Below are positions 28,241 through 37,831 of a stretch of DNA of 64,000 nt, in pieces. Source of the stretch: Calothrix parasitica NIES-267 (GTDB taxonomy: Bacteria > Cyanobacteriota > Cyanobacteriia > Cyanobacteriales > Nostocaceae); assembly GCF_002368095.1 (NCBI RefSeq), contig NZ_AP018227.1:4427782-4491781 (forward strand). The letters run 5' to 3'. Numbering within the stretch: position 1 is the first letter of the stretch; each line of letters opens with the position of its first letter. Under the pieces are notes generated by a model. That model searched no databases. It was not told where the DNA came from and worked only from the letters and a program-made list of their open reading frames with translations. Made by a program: the position numbers and the translations under genes.

Positions 28241-28990
28241 ATGAATATACTTACTAAAGAGCAAAAAGCTCTGATTCTCTTACATCAAGAAAAATGGCGG
28301 AAAATTATGCTCTCCGTTGAGTCGATTGACAAAAGGGAAGTAACACAAATTATTAAACAGGTTTATACGTTAATTGGTTGTGCAGAACCAAAAATAATTT
28401 TCTTTGATAGTCCTTATGCTTTAGTGAAATATATAACACAGAGAGAAATATACGAAAATTATTATTACAATAATATGACTGCAATACATAACTTTTGTGA
28501 ATTAGATGGACGAAGCTTAGGAGAGCAAATAAGTGTATGGTCAGAAAGATTAGAGCAAATTATCAATGTCCCCTTTGGATTGCAAATAGATTTTGAATTA
28601 CACAATAAAGAACAACAAATATTAAGTATTTTACATGAAGAGATTACCAATCAATTAATTAAAGAAATTGGTTACTGTGATTCTTACGATGATTTTAGTA
28701 TAGATAAATTAGGAATTGATTGTTTATCTAGATATTACGGGTGGTATGATTTTTGTATTTCAGAAATTAAGATTGAGAATTATTCTATAGTGAAATTTTG
28801 TTTAGACATACATAAGCAGTGCGAACGCTTTTTCGCTTTTCCAGATTCTTGCTTAGTTCATAATCGTCCCCAGCAAATCTCTTTTGACGAACAAGGAAAT
28901 TTACACGCTGAAGGTAAACCAGCTATTCAATACAATGACGGTTTCTGTGTCTACGCTTCTCATGGTGTCAGAATACCGCAAGAAATATGA
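28241..28990 (+). CDS. DUF6745-like protein of unknown function
   Basis: About 249 residues from ATG 28241. The C-terminal part (CLVHNRPQQISFDEQGNLHAEGKPAIQYNDGF, here at about residues 205-240) matches proteins annotated as DUF6745, which in cyanobacteria often accompany leucine-rich repeats. The N-terminal half is acidic and Tyr-rich with no known motif. No transmembrane segment. It is convergent with the small gene at 29003. Confidence 0.6.
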   Translation: MNILTKEQKALILLHQEKWRKIMLSVESIDKREVTQIIKQVYTLIGCAEPKIIFFDSPYALVKYITQREIYENYYYNNMTAIHNFCELDGRSLGEQISVWSERLEQIINVPFGLQIDFELHNKEQQILSILHEEITNQLIKEIGYCDSYDDFSIDKLGIDCLSRYYGWYDFCISEIKIENYSIVKFCLDIHKQCERFFAFPDSCLVHNRPQQISFDEQGNLHAEGKPAIQYNDGFCVYASHGVRIPQEI

Positions 28991-29002
28991 CTAAATAGAT
29001 AA

Positions 29003-29254
29003 TTACAAATCCCTCAAAGCTTCCCTACCTACATCCACTGCTTCCAAAAAATCATCAAGGGGAAATTTTAACTCCGAGAAAAAATCCGGATGTACGTACT
29101 GCGAATAAATATCTATCTCCATCTGCTCGACACCTTTATCTTTATTAATCTGTGCAACCTGTTGTCCCTTGTATTGAATTTCCACAGTCATCCCTTCATA
29201 ACTCAAGTCACTCAAATACAGAATTTCAAAACCAGAATCCAATTTGATAGCCAT
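29003..29254 (-). CDS. Small conserved cyanobacterial protein
   Basis: 83 acidic residues starting MAIKLDSGFEILYLSDLSYEG and containing EIQYKGQQVAQINKDKGVEQMEIDIYSQYV. It resembles a family of short hypothetical cyanobacterial proteins I know only as uncharacterised. Likely a small beta-rich soluble protein. Confidence 0.65.
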   Translation of the reverse strand: MAIKLDSGFEILYLSDLSYEGMTVEIQYKGQQVAQINKDKGVEQMEIDIYSQYVHPDFFSELKFPLDDFLEAVDVGREALRDL

Positions 29255-29401
29255 TTCGACCTTTCAAAATTTCTCCCTAGCTCTTTTCTCAGCCTACTCT
29301 AGGTTTAACTCGCATCAACGAAATAATCCAACCTTTACCAATAAGCACTATATTCTACAGAAATTTGCATAAAAGAGAATTTACCGACTTTGAAACTATC
29401 T

Positions 29402-29424
29402 GATATTGTTTACTAAGCAATATC
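29402..29424. promoter_or_regulatory. Inverted repeat upstream of natF
   Basis: GATATTG-tttactaag-CAATATC ends 18 bases before the natF start and next to tataaa. It may be an operator overlapping the promoter or a hairpin in the leader. Confidence 0.4.
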
Positions 29425-29442
29425 TGTGTATATAAAAAATTA

Positions 29443-30486
29443 ATGCGTAAATTCAAACTTTTACTTTTATCCTTACCTATCTTCTTTTCTATATCTTCCT
29501 GCGTTGCGGAACCAACAACCGAAAATAAGAATACTCGTTTAAATGAAGTCAGCAACCGCAAAAAACTAGTCTGTGGTGTCAGCGGACAACTACCAGGATT
29601 CAGCTTTGTAGATAGTAGCGGTGAATATAGCGGACTCGATGTAGATATTTGTCGCGCTGTCTCCGCTGCATTATTCGACGACCCAAACGCAGTGGAATTC
29701 CGTCAACTCAACGCTAAAGAACGATTCACAGCACTACAAACCGGAGAAGTTGACCTCCTCAGTCGTAACACCACCTGGACTATGAGTCGCGATACCTCCG
29801 TCGGTCTAAACTTCGCACCCGTAGTATTTTATGACGGTCAAGGGATGATGGTACGCAAAAATAGTAATATCAAATCCTTAGCAGACCTCAAAGGAAAAGC
29901 AATTTGTACCCAAACCGGAACCACCAACGAACAGAACTTAGCAGACCAAATGCGAAAGCGGGGAATTACTTATAAACCCGTAGTTTTTGAAGATGTAAAC
30001 ACCACTTATGCGACCTATCAACAAGGACGCTGTGACGCAGTAACATCCGATAAATCTCAATTAATTTCCCGACGTAGTACTTTACCCAAACCAGAAGACC
30101 ACGTAATCTTAGAAGAAGCATTATCCCAAGAACCTTTGACACCAGCAGTAGCAGACGGGGATGCGAAATGGGGAGATACCGTCAGATGGGTAGTAAATGC
30201 AGTAATCAAAGCCGAAGAATTAGGAGTTAATTCTCAGAATGTAGAAGAATTGAAAACTAGTAGTACAGACCCAGAAATTAAAAGATTGCTCGGAGTTGAA
30301 GGAGATTTAGGAAAAGGAATCGGTTTACCAAACGACTTTGGAGCCAGAATAATCAAACATGTGGGAAACTACGGGGAAATTTACGAACGTAACCTAGGTC
30401 CGAAAACCAAACTTAACTTACCCCGAGATAATCGCAATCAACCTTGGACAAAAGGAGGATTGTTATATTCTCCCCCATTCCGGTAA
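29443..30486 (+). CDS. natF: Amino-acid ABC transporter substrate-binding lipoprotein (NatF-like)
   Basis: 347 residues. A signal peptide ends in a lipobox (SISSC), so the mature protein is a lipoprotein in the periplasm. The SBP_bac_3 fold is clear: KKLVCGVSGQLPGFSF, GLDVDICRAVSAALF, RFTALQTGEVDLLSRNTTWT and GKAICTQTGTTNEQNLAD. Family members (BztA, AapJ, NatF) bind neutral or acidic amino acids. Two permease genes and an ATPase gene follow in the same orientation, the arrangement of Anabaena N-II. Confidence 0.88.
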   Translation: MRKFKLLLLSLPIFFSISSCVAEPTTENKNTRLNEVSNRKKLVCGVSGQLPGFSFVDSSGEYSGLDVDICRAVSAALFDDPNAVEFRQLNAKERFTALQTGEVDLLSRNTTWTMSRDTSVGLNFAPVVFYDGQGMMVRKNSNIKSLADLKGKAICTQTGTTNEQNLADQMRKRGITYKPVVFEDVNTTYATYQQGRCDAVTSDKSQLISRRSTLPKPEDHVILEEALSQEPLTPAVADGDAKWGDTVRWVVNAVIKAEELGVNSQNVEELKTSSTDPEIKRLLGVEGDLGKGIGLPNDFGARIIKHVGNYGEIYERNLGPKTKLNLPRDNRNQPWTKGGLLYSPPFR

Positions 30487-30686
30487 TCAGTGAACAGCGA
30501 ACAGTTATCAGTAAAAAGTTATTTATCAATAATGAAAATGAATTAAAAATAAATGTTATGTAGGTATCTGTTCATGCTAGAGTCCCTATAAAAACTCTAC
30601 AAAGCTAATTACCTTCTTACCAATCAATAATCACAGGTAACGATAACTGATAATTTACAACTGTTAAATGTTTACTGTTCATTGAT

Positions 30687-31598
30687 ATGTCTTTTTTACG
30701 AGATACTCGTTTTTGGAAAATTGCGACTCAGGTTATTGCTGTAATTTTAGCAATAATTATTGTCAGCATTTTATTTGTTAACGTCAGTCGTAATTTACAG
30801 CGTTTAGGAATTCAATTTGGATTTGATTTTCTACAGCAGGGAGCATCTTTTGATATTGGTGAAACTTCCATTGATTATCAACCTACCGACGATTACAGTC
30901 GTGCTTTATGGGTTGGTTTAATCAATACCTTACGAATTGCGATAGCTGGGATTATTCTGACTACAATTGTGGGAATAACTGCGGGAATAGCCAGACTTTC
31001 CGATAACTGGTTGGTGCGGAACATCGCTTTAGTTTATGTAGAAATAATTCGCAATACACCCTTGCTTTTACAATTATTATTTTGGTATTCAGCAGTATTT
31101 CTGAGTTTTCCAAATGTAAGTAATCGAATATCAATAGCCGGATTAATTTATCTGAGTCAAGATGGTTTAGAAATTATCGGATTTAAATTTTCTCCGGAAT
31201 TTGCAGCATTATTAATTGGTTTAGTTATTTATACAGGTTCATTCATCGCCGAAATCGTTCGTGCTGGAATTCAATCGGTATCAAAAGGACAGTGGGAAGC
31301 AGCGCGTTCGCTGGGTTTAAAACCCGGTTTAACAATGCGATTGATAATATTTCCTCAAGCTTTAAGAGTAATTATTCCACCTTTAACAAGTCAGTATTTA
31401 AATTTAACTAAAAACTCCAGTTTAGCCATAGCAATTGGATATCCCGATATTTATTTTGTTGCTTCTACAACTTTTAATCAAACCGGGAAAGCAGTAGAAG
31501 TAATGTTGTTAATCATGCTTACCTATTTAACATTTAGTTTAACTATTTCCTTATTTATGAATTTATTGAATCGAACCGTACAAATTAAGGAACGGTAG
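30687..31598 (+). CDS. natG: Amino-acid ABC transporter permease (NatG-like)
   Basis: 303 residues. An N-terminal helix is followed by a HisM/GlnP-type permease domain. The EAA loop (GQWEAARSLGLKPGLTMRLIIFPQALRVIIPP) contacts the ATPase. VEIIRNTPLLLQLLFWY is also characteristic. The long insert between helices (about 135-170) is typical of the AapQ/BztB subfamily. Confidence 0.88.
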   Translation: MSFLRDTRFWKIATQVIAVILAIIIVSILFVNVSRNLQRLGIQFGFDFLQQGASFDIGETSIDYQPTDDYSRALWVGLINTLRIAIAGIILTTIVGITAGIARLSDNWLVRNIALVYVEIIRNTPLLLQLLFWYSAVFLSFPNVSNRISIAGLIYLSQDGLEIIGFKFSPEFAALLIGLVIYTGSFIAEIVRAGIQSVSKGQWEAARSLGLKPGLTMRLIIFPQALRVIIPPLTSQYLNLTKNSSLAIAIGYPDIYFVASTTFNQTGKAVEVMLLIMLTYLTFSLTISLFMNLLNRTVQIKER

Positions 31599-31700
31599 AG
31601 AAGAGGTTAAAGTTTAAAGGTTAAAGGTCAAAGGTTAAAGGTGAAGAATCAATTTATAACTCCTAACTGCTCGCTGTTCACTGCTCACTGTTAACTGATT

Positions 31701-32834
31701 ATGAATTGGCTGCGTAAAAATCTATTTAGCACTTGGTACAACAGTTTATTTACGATAACTTGCTTAGTAATTATCTTTTTTTTCGGATGGAATTTTGTTA
31801 ATTGGATATTTACTCAAGCACAATGGCAGGTTGTTGAAACCAACTTACGAATATTTATGGTTGGGAGATACCCACAGCCTTTATATGGACGAGTTTGGAT
31901 TTCAAGCTTAATTGCTTGTACCCTAACTTTTCTAACTACTGGTGTATTCTTCGCAAAACAAAATATCCCTAAACTTGCAATTGTAATCACAGCTTTTTTA
32001 TTCAGTTTTTTATTAATAGTTTTACCTGTAAATACCAACTCTCGCTTATGGTTAATCGGGATTGAATTTTCAATAGTAATTAGTTTTTTACTAGGAAAAA
32101 AATTATCTAAATTCATTTCACCATACTTGGCTTTTGCATGGTTATTATCTTTCCCAATTATCCTATATTTAATCGGTGGTGGATTGGGATTGCGTTCGGT
32201 CTCTAGTTCTGATTGGAATGGTTTGCTTTTAACTTTATTAATGGCAGCAATCAGTATTTTCCTATCCTTCCCCATCGGAATTTTACTAGCTTTAGGACGT
32301 ACCAGCGATTTACCAGTAGTCAAGTGGTTTTCTATCCTTTATATTGAAATAATCCGGGGACTACCATTAATCGGAATTTTATTCTTAGCTCAAGTAATGC
32401 TCCCATTATTTTTACCAATCCGTTTAGATAGAGTATTGCGTGGTGTAGCTGGATTAATCTTGTTTAGTGCTGCCTATATGGCGGAAAATATTAGGGGAGG
32501 ATTGCAATCAGTACCGAGAGGACAAGTTGAAGCAGCCAAAGTTTTAGGATTAAACCCAGCTTTAGTATTACTGTTAATCGTATTACCACAAGCCTTACGC
32601 GCAGTTATTCCCGCAATCGTCGGTCAATTTATCGGACTTTTTAAAGACACATCTTTATTATCATTAGTAGGATTATTAGAATTAACCGGAATCGCACGCT
32701 CAATATTAGCCCAACCAGAATTTTTAGGTCGTTACGCAGAAGTTTATTTATTTATCGGCTTAATTTACTGGGTATTTTGTTATTCAATGTCCCTCGCTTC
32801 TCGAAAACTGGAAACAGCGAGCAGCGAACAGTGA
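31701..32834 (+). CDS. natH: Amino-acid ABC transporter permease (NatH-like)
   Basis: 377 residues. It has several extra N-terminal helices, as in AapM/BztC, then a permease domain with IEIIRGLPLIGILFLAQVM and an EAA loop (GQVEAAKVLGLNPALVLLLIVLPQALRAVIP). It pairs with NatG to form the transmembrane channel. A MITE separates it from the ATPase gene. Confidence 0.88.
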   Translation: MNWLRKNLFSTWYNSLFTITCLVIIFFFGWNFVNWIFTQAQWQVVETNLRIFMVGRYPQPLYGRVWISSLIACTLTFLTTGVFFAKQNIPKLAIVITAFLFSFLLIVLPVNTNSRLWLIGIEFSIVISFLLGKKLSKFISPYLAFAWLLSFPIILYLIGGGLGLRSVSSSDWNGLLLTLLMAAISIFLSFPIGILLALGRTSDLPVVKWFSILYIEIIRGLPLIGILFLAQVMLPLFLPIRLDRVLRGVAGLILFSAAYMAENIRGGLQSVPRGQVEAAKVLGLNPALVLLLIVLPQALRAVIPAIVGQFIGLFKDTSLLSLVGLLELTGIARSILAQPEFLGRYAEVYLFIGLIYWVFCYSMSLASRKLETASSEQ

Positions 32835-32870
32835 ACAGTGTTAGCGTAGCGTTTCCTGAAAGGATATACA

Positions 32871-33059
32871 GTGAGTATCCCAAATGTGTAAAAATATCAT
32901 TTGTCATTGCGAGTGGAACGAAGTGGAACGACGCATTCACCCGAAGGGTGTGGCTCATCGCAAGACTTTGAGATTGCTTCACTTCGTATGTCCTATCGGA
33001 CACGCTCCGCTAACGCAATGACAATCACAATCTTAATTTTGCAAAATTGGGATGCTCCC
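32871..33059. mobile_element. MITE between natH and bgtA
   Basis: Imperfect inverted ends gtgagtatcccaa and ttgggatgctccc. The 8-mer gatataca lies on both sides (32863-32870 and 33060-33067); the match extends to 15 bases because the element begins gtgagta. The interior has the tcattgcgagtggaacg / cacgctccgctaacgcaatgac palindromic core seen in other MITEs here. Confidence 0.75.
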
Positions 33060-33152
33060 GATATACAGTGAGTAATTAGGATTTATAAGTTAATAACCAT
33101 CTTCACAATTACCAATTACCAATTCCCAATTCCCAATTCCCAATTTAATAAA

Positions 33153-33893
33153 ATGATATCAAATCAACCAATAATAATCGCCGAAGATGTTCATAAATGG
33201 TACGGTAAATTCCACGTTCTCAAAGGAGCCAGTTTAACTGTAAATCGTGGGGAAGTTGTGGTATTAATGGGGCCATCTGGTTCTGGTAAATCAACTTTCA
33301 TCCGTACTTTTAACGCTCTGGAAGAATATCAACAAGGAAAAATTGAAATCGACGGTACTATCCTCAGTCACGACTTAAAAAATATTGAAACCATTCGTCG
33401 TGAAGTGGGAATGGTATTTCAACAATTTAATTTATTTCCTCACCTCAGCGTCATCAAAAATATTACCTTAGCTCCAACTTGGGTAAGAAAATTATCAAAA
33501 CCTCAAGCTGAAGAATTAGCAATGCAGCTTTTAGAGAGAGTGGGAATCCTCGAACAAGCGCAGAAATACCCCGGACAACTTTCCGGTGGACAACAACAGC
33601 GAGTTGCGATCGCAAGAGCTTTAGCGATGCAGCCAAAAATCATGTTATTCGACGAACCGACTTCAGCTTTAGACCCGGAAATGGTGCGAGAAGTACTCGA
33701 CGTGATGCGAAATCTAGCTCGTGAAGGAATGACAATGGTAGTAGTTACCCATGAAGTGGGATTCGCTCGCGAAGTAGCTGATAGAGTAGTTCTGATGGAT
33801 GATGGAAATCTCGTCGAAGCAGCTACACCTCATAACTTTTTCTCCAATCCCAAAGAAGAACGAACTCGTAAATTTTTATCGCAAATTATTTAA
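33153..33893 (+). CDS. bgtA: Amino-acid ABC transporter ATPase (BgtA-like)
   Basis: 246 residues. Walker [11 protein letters not shown]-loop [10 protein letters not shown], signature LSGGQQQR, Walker [13 protein letters not shown] and H-loop VVTHE are all intact. In Anabaena, BgtA energises both the N-II (NatFGH) and the basic amino-acid (BgtB) transporters. Placement after natH matches that locus. The MITE in the 318-base gap may have altered co-transcription. Confidence 0.88.
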   Translation: MISNQPIIIAEDVHKWYGKFHVLKGASLTVNRGEVVVLMGPSGSGKSTFIRTFNALEEYQQGKIEIDGTILSHDLKNIETIRREVGMVFQQFNLFPHLSVIKNITLAPTWVRKLSKPQAEELAMQLLERVGILEQAQKYPGQLSGGQQQRVAIARALAMQPKIMLFDEPTSALDPEMVREVLDVMRNLAREGMTMVVVTHEVGFAREVADRVVLMDDGNLVEAATPHNFFSNPKEERTRKFLSQII

Positions 33894-34508
33894 CTTTTTG
33901 ATTAAACAACGAAACAACAATTCCGGGTTTATTCTCGAATATTAATATGAACCCGAATATCAACCCGGTTAATTATATTTCTCAAATATCAAATATTAAA
34001 TACTAAATTAATTAATTAAAAACAAAAAAAATAGCTGCGTTTCAATAGAAAAGCAACTATCTCTACATTTACCTTTACTGTCAAATACCAATTCAAGAAT
34101 TTAATCAAATAAACAGACCCGATAACTAAGTCATAAAGTAAGGAGTGACTGTTTTGTTTTGGTGTGAATCTAAAATTACATATTACTAGTCCTAGTGTCA
34201 TTAGTTTCTAATAGTCTTTATCAAATCAAAATAATTAAAACTCAGCTTTTTTAAGTATTTTTTTTCGCCAAACTCTTATACAGATTGCTTTACAGCCTCA
34301 ATAAGCTGCTATCAATTAAATTAACTCTCGTTAAAGATAAATTTTTGAATATAGAGTTTATAGTCAGGACTTAAGCCCTTTCATCTGAAAATTAAAATCT
34401 TCACTACAAAATTATAAAAACTAAATATTCCTTAAAAGTATATCTTTTATATTGCCGAACCAAGTCACAATAGCCAGTCAACCAAGCAACTATTCAATCC
34501 ACTTCTAA
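33894..34508. other. Non-coding stretch after bgtA
   Basis: AT-rich. A CCGGGTT / AACCCGG inverted repeat (33923-33929 and 33962-33968) lies just after bgtA without a T tract. A possible remnant of coding sequence (frame starting with a TTG near 34454) precedes the pseudogene; otherwise nothing is recognised. Confidence 0.4.
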
Positions 34509-34706
34509 CAAAGCTTTAACCAGCCACAGTATTATCCTCTAAACCAAGCCATCGACCCAAAATATCAACCAGTTGTTAACTGGGTAGGAAGATTAATATT
34601 ACCCGAAACAAAAAGCAATCGCGATTCCAATTCCAACTTGGTAAGACAAGCACAAGATGAACTATTACACCACGGCTTGAATAAAGCAACCATTAAAAAT
34701 GGCTGA
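34509..34706 (+). pseudogene. Gene fragment upstream of the CPBP protease
   Basis: An open stretch of 65 codons lacks a start codon yet has protein-like composition (YYPLNQAIDPKYQPVVNWVG, then RLILPETKSNRDSN and QDELLHHGLNKATI). The upstream part of the reading appears in another frame (about 34454-34508). It looks like a frame-shifted remnant; I do not recognise the family with confidence. Confidence 0.4.
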
Positions 34707-34741
34707 AAAGCCCCAGATATCAAACTTTTTGTCTTGGAAAT

Positions 34742-35470
34742 TTGCTCTTGGGGGAAACCCCCAAGACCGCAATTTCCGCTACTTCTTACTTCCGCGAAGC
34801 GGTACTAGCAGCTTTATTCTGGAAACAAAAAGCAAAACTATGGTTTCTACAAACTTATCAACTAGGAGGATGGAACCCAGAAATTGCACCTTTAGCACCC
34901 ACCCCCCTACTCGGACAAATCAAACTTACTTTTACCAAAGTGCCAATAATTTCAATTATTCTTAATCGCATCCTAGCTTCTGCATTTATTCCAACTTTCC
35001 ACGATTGGTTAATTGCGTTTCTGGCATTTTTAACTTACACAACTATAGCGCTACCGTTAGGGTTCTCCACCGGATTTTTACAGTTTCAAATTTGGTCGGT
35101 CAAACCAATAGATAATCTCCTGCTCGTATTACGCTGCTTAATAACACCCGCAATTACAGAAGAATTAATTTTCCGAGTTTTATTTCTCCCCCACCCCACA
35201 GAAGTCTTTAACTGGTCAAGATGGATTCTATGGTCAGCGTTAAGTTTACTCATATTCGTTGTTTACCATCCCCTCAACGCCAAAACTCTTTATAAAGATG
35301 GATTCCCCACCTTCTTTCAACCAATTTTCCTGACCTTAGCAACCCTCCTAGGAATCACCTGCACCATCACCTACACTCTCACAGGTTCCCTATGGATAAT
35401 CATCTTTATCCATTGGCTCATAGTAGTACTTTGGCTTTCAGTTTTCGGAGGAATACAGAAATTAAGTTAG
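34742..35470 (+). CDS. CPBP family intramembrane metalloprotease, possibly 5'-damaged
   Basis: Up to 242 codons from a TTG. The Abi/CPBP signature is present: AITEELIFRVLFL (EExxxR), VVYHPLNA (second motif) and FIHWLIVVLWLSVFGG (third motif with His). Five or so hydrophobic helices. The first ~25 codons run through a repeat (cttgggggaaacccccaag and cgcgaagcg), so the original N-terminus was probably replaced or disrupted. Related proteins are prenyl-endopeptidase-like or bacteriocin-immunity proteins; the role here is unknown. Confidence 0.6.
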   Translation: MLLGETPKTAISATSYFREAVLAALFWKQKAKLWFLQTYQLGGWNPEIAPLAPTPLLGQIKLTFTKVPIISIILNRILASAFIPTFHDWLIAFLAFLTYTTIALPLGFSTGFLQFQIWSVKPIDNLLLVLRCLITPAITEELIFRVLFLPHPTEVFNWSRWILWSALSLLIFVVYHPLNAKTLYKDGFPTFFQPIFLTLATLLGITCTITYTLTGSLWIIIFIHWLIVVLWLSVFGGIQKLS

Positions 35471-35492
35471 CTCAAATCTTGCACCAGTGTCA

Positions 35493-35559
35493 TAAACCCG
35501 GTTTCTTGTTGCTTAAACAACCACATAATAATGCTTTCACTTCGGAGAAACCGGGTTTA
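35493..35559. repeat. AAACCCGG inverted repeat after the CPBP gene
   Basis: Perfect 13-bp arms TAAACCCGGTTTC (35493) and GAAACCGGGTTTA (35547) with a 41-base loop. The same arms are used in the terminator at 28118 and inside the MITE at 62998. Confidence 0.7.
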
Positions 35560-36091
35560 TTTGGTCTTCTTGAGAATGGTGCAAGATATAAGTTAGGAGT
35601 TATTATTCCCTTCTCAAAGACGCAAATCAAAATATTAAATCAAATTAAACTTTCAAATTAAATAAATACATAATTGTGAAAAAATTATTAATAACATTAA
35701 TTTTTGTAAAATGCATGACAATTTATGGTTAGGGGTAATAGACTAAAACCGTAGTTAAAAAGCTTTACGATTGGAGTGTAATCTAGCTTTGGTATAAGCA
35801 AAGAAATATATATTTTTTGGGAAAATTATATCTTAAGGTACTACAGACTGAGAAAATATTTGTTGTACGTTAGGTATGTGAAGAAAAGTATAAATTTACA
35901 GCATCAAATAACACAGAAATCGGGAACTTTGTCTAACCTTTGTATTTCTGTATTAACCAGAACAGTTTTTAGCTGTATGGTGAAGTTAAATAGTAAATAG
36001 CAAAAGTATAATCAGCGATAAGAAGTTGAATACTTTTGTCAGTTTAGAGTCGGATTATTAGGAACAATCTGAGGGGAAACTCATAATAGTT
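35560..36091. other. Non-coding region upstream of the nitrogenase-tail gene
   Basis: AT-rich; no convincing gene or operator found. Confidence 0.4.
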
Positions 36092-36424
36092 ATGTTAGAA
36101 GTAATCAGCAATTTTGTAAGATTGCACAAGCAGTCAACAAGTAAAAATAAATTAATCAAACCTAAATTCGACTTTTTGCAGCCTTTGCGTAAATGGTTAG
36201 ATTCTCTAGAGATTCACAATCGGAAGTTAGCGCATTTTATTGCCAAACTAATTCCAGCAGATTGTCCGTTTGAACGCGATATAATCTTACTTGGACGTAA
36301 AATGGCTCATATACCGCCTTTGTGCAAAATTAACCCACTTTACGAACAGTTTGTAAGCTTACGTTTTAAGGCTTTATGTTATTTGGTAGACCAGTGCGGT
36401 GAAGATATTCAATCTTACTGCTAA
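36092..36424 (+). CDS. Mo-dependent nitrogenase C-terminal-domain protein (stand-alone)
   Basis: 110 residues. The PF06967-type domain covers most of the length: LRKWLDSLEIHNRKLAHFIAKLIPADCPFERDI, then HIPPLCKINPLYEQFVSLRFKALCYL and CGEDI. Small proteins with this domain are common in diazotrophic cyanobacteria. The conserved Cys residues (CPFERD, PPLCK, CYL, CGED) suggest metal or redox chemistry but no function is established. No nif genes lie in the window. Confidence 0.8.
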   Translation: MLEVISNFVRLHKQSTSKNKLIKPKFDFLQPLRKWLDSLEIHNRKLAHFIAKLIPADCPFERDIILLGRKMAHIPPLCKINPLYEQFVSLRFKALCYLVDQCGEDIQSYC

Positions 36425-36992
36425 ATAATACTTAGAATAACATCAAATAGCAGCATAAATATTTATATTAGAAATTGAGCGTCAACCTTTTTAACAATGT
36501 CTTAACTACTGAGATATTCTTGAATAGGAGATTTGGCAAACAATAGCATCACAATTTCCTTACGGTTATGACGCTCAAGTAATAGTTAGTTATTAATTAT
36601 TAGTGGTTACTTGTTAGTTGTTAGTGCCTGAATATTGCGATAAAAATTTTGTATATTAACTATATTTACTTTTTAGAAAATTTTTGAAAATAAATTTACG
36701 AATATACGCATATAATAGCTAATGCTGAATCGTTGAATAAATAATAGAAAAACGTTGAAAAAATAGTCGGGTCTCAAAGTAACCAGAAACTCTGAATTCA
36801 GCAGCCATAATTTTGATTAAACTGAATTGAAATTAAAGAACAACTAAATAAGAAAATAGATTAATAGTAGCCCTTGAGCGCATTCGGGTTCCGACTTTGG
36901 ATAAAAAACAGCGCGAATAAGAAATAAAAATTTTGTATCTATCACATCTCATTCAGAATAGATAGTATTCCCATCACACAGAATCAATAAAA
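36425..36992. other. Non-coding region
   Basis: 568 AT-rich bases. No gene, tRNA or clear regulatory structure seen; presumably holds the promoter of the creatininase-family gene. Confidence 0.4.
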
Positions 36993-37739
36993 ATGTTACT
37001 GCATCTGAGTACTTGGCAAGAAGTAGAAACCTATCTACAGCAATCTCAAGGGATTATCTTCCCCATAGGTTCCACCGAACAACATGGCCCTACCGGATTA
37101 ATCGGAACCGATGCAATATGTGCGGAATCTTTAGCTCATGCTGTTGGAGAATCAACGAGTGCGATGGTAGCACCGACAATCAACGTCGGAATGGCACTGC
37201 ACCATACAGCTTTTCCCGGTACCATCAGCTTGCGTCCGAGCACCATGATTCAAGTTGTCAAAGAATATATAGCTTGTTTAGTCAAAGCTGGTTTTACCAA
37301 ATTTTACTTTATCAACGGACATGGGGGTAACATGGCTACCCTCAAAGCTGCTTTTTCCGAAACATATTTTGATTTAGCAGATTTACATATTCCCAACGCT
37401 GACAAAGTAAAGTGCAAAGTTGGAAACTGGTTTATGTGCAGTTCCGTATATAAACTAGCTAAAGAATTATATGGCGATCAAGAAGGTTCTCACGCTACTC
37501 CTTCCGAAGTTGCTTTAACGCAGTATGTATATCCAGAATCGATAAAACAAGCGACCTTATCAGCAGAAGTAGCAAAAGGACACAGAATTTATAGTGCAGC
37601 TAACTTTCGCGAAAAGTATCCCGATGGCAGAATGGGGTCAAATCCAGCACTAGCAACACCAGAACACGGTAAACAATTTTACGATGCAGCAGTAAAAGAA
37701 TTGAGTAACGATTATCTCAAGTTTTTAAGCGAGGAATAG
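36993..37739 (+). CDS. Creatininase-family amidohydrolase
   Basis: 248 residues. Metal ligands of the family are visible: PIGSTEQHGPTGLIGTDA (Glu, His, Asp), FYFINGHGGNMATLKAA (His), and a late Glu in GSHATPSEVALTQY. Full-length. Family members include creatinine amidohydrolase and the deazaflavin and riboflavin pathway amidohydrolases. The substrate cannot be deduced and the neighbours give no clue. Confidence 0.85.
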   Translation: MLLHLSTWQEVETYLQQSQGIIFPIGSTEQHGPTGLIGTDAICAESLAHAVGESTSAMVAPTINVGMALHHTAFPGTISLRPSTMIQVVKEYIACLVKAGFTKFYFINGHGGNMATLKAAFSETYFDLADLHIPNADKVKCKVGNWFMCSSVYKLAKELYGDQEGSHATPSEVALTQYVYPESIKQATLSAEVAKGHRIYSAANFREKYPDGRMGSNPALATPEHGKQFYDAAVKELSNDYLKFLSEE

Positions 37740-37831
37740 GTAATAGGTTAAAGGTCAAAGGAAATAGTTAATAGTGTTAACTAAATTTCTACCCCCTCTT
37801 CCCCCTCTTCCCAATTACCTACTACCGATTT

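Noticed and set aside
31814-32323. 169-codon open frame antisense to natH
   Set aside because: It lies wholly inside natH, which has clear permease motifs; the reading is Lys-rich with no domain pattern.
34699-34965. 88-codon frame starting MAEKPQISNFLSWK
   Set aside because: It overlaps the CPBP gene in another frame and has no recognisable composition beyond the repeat it crosses.
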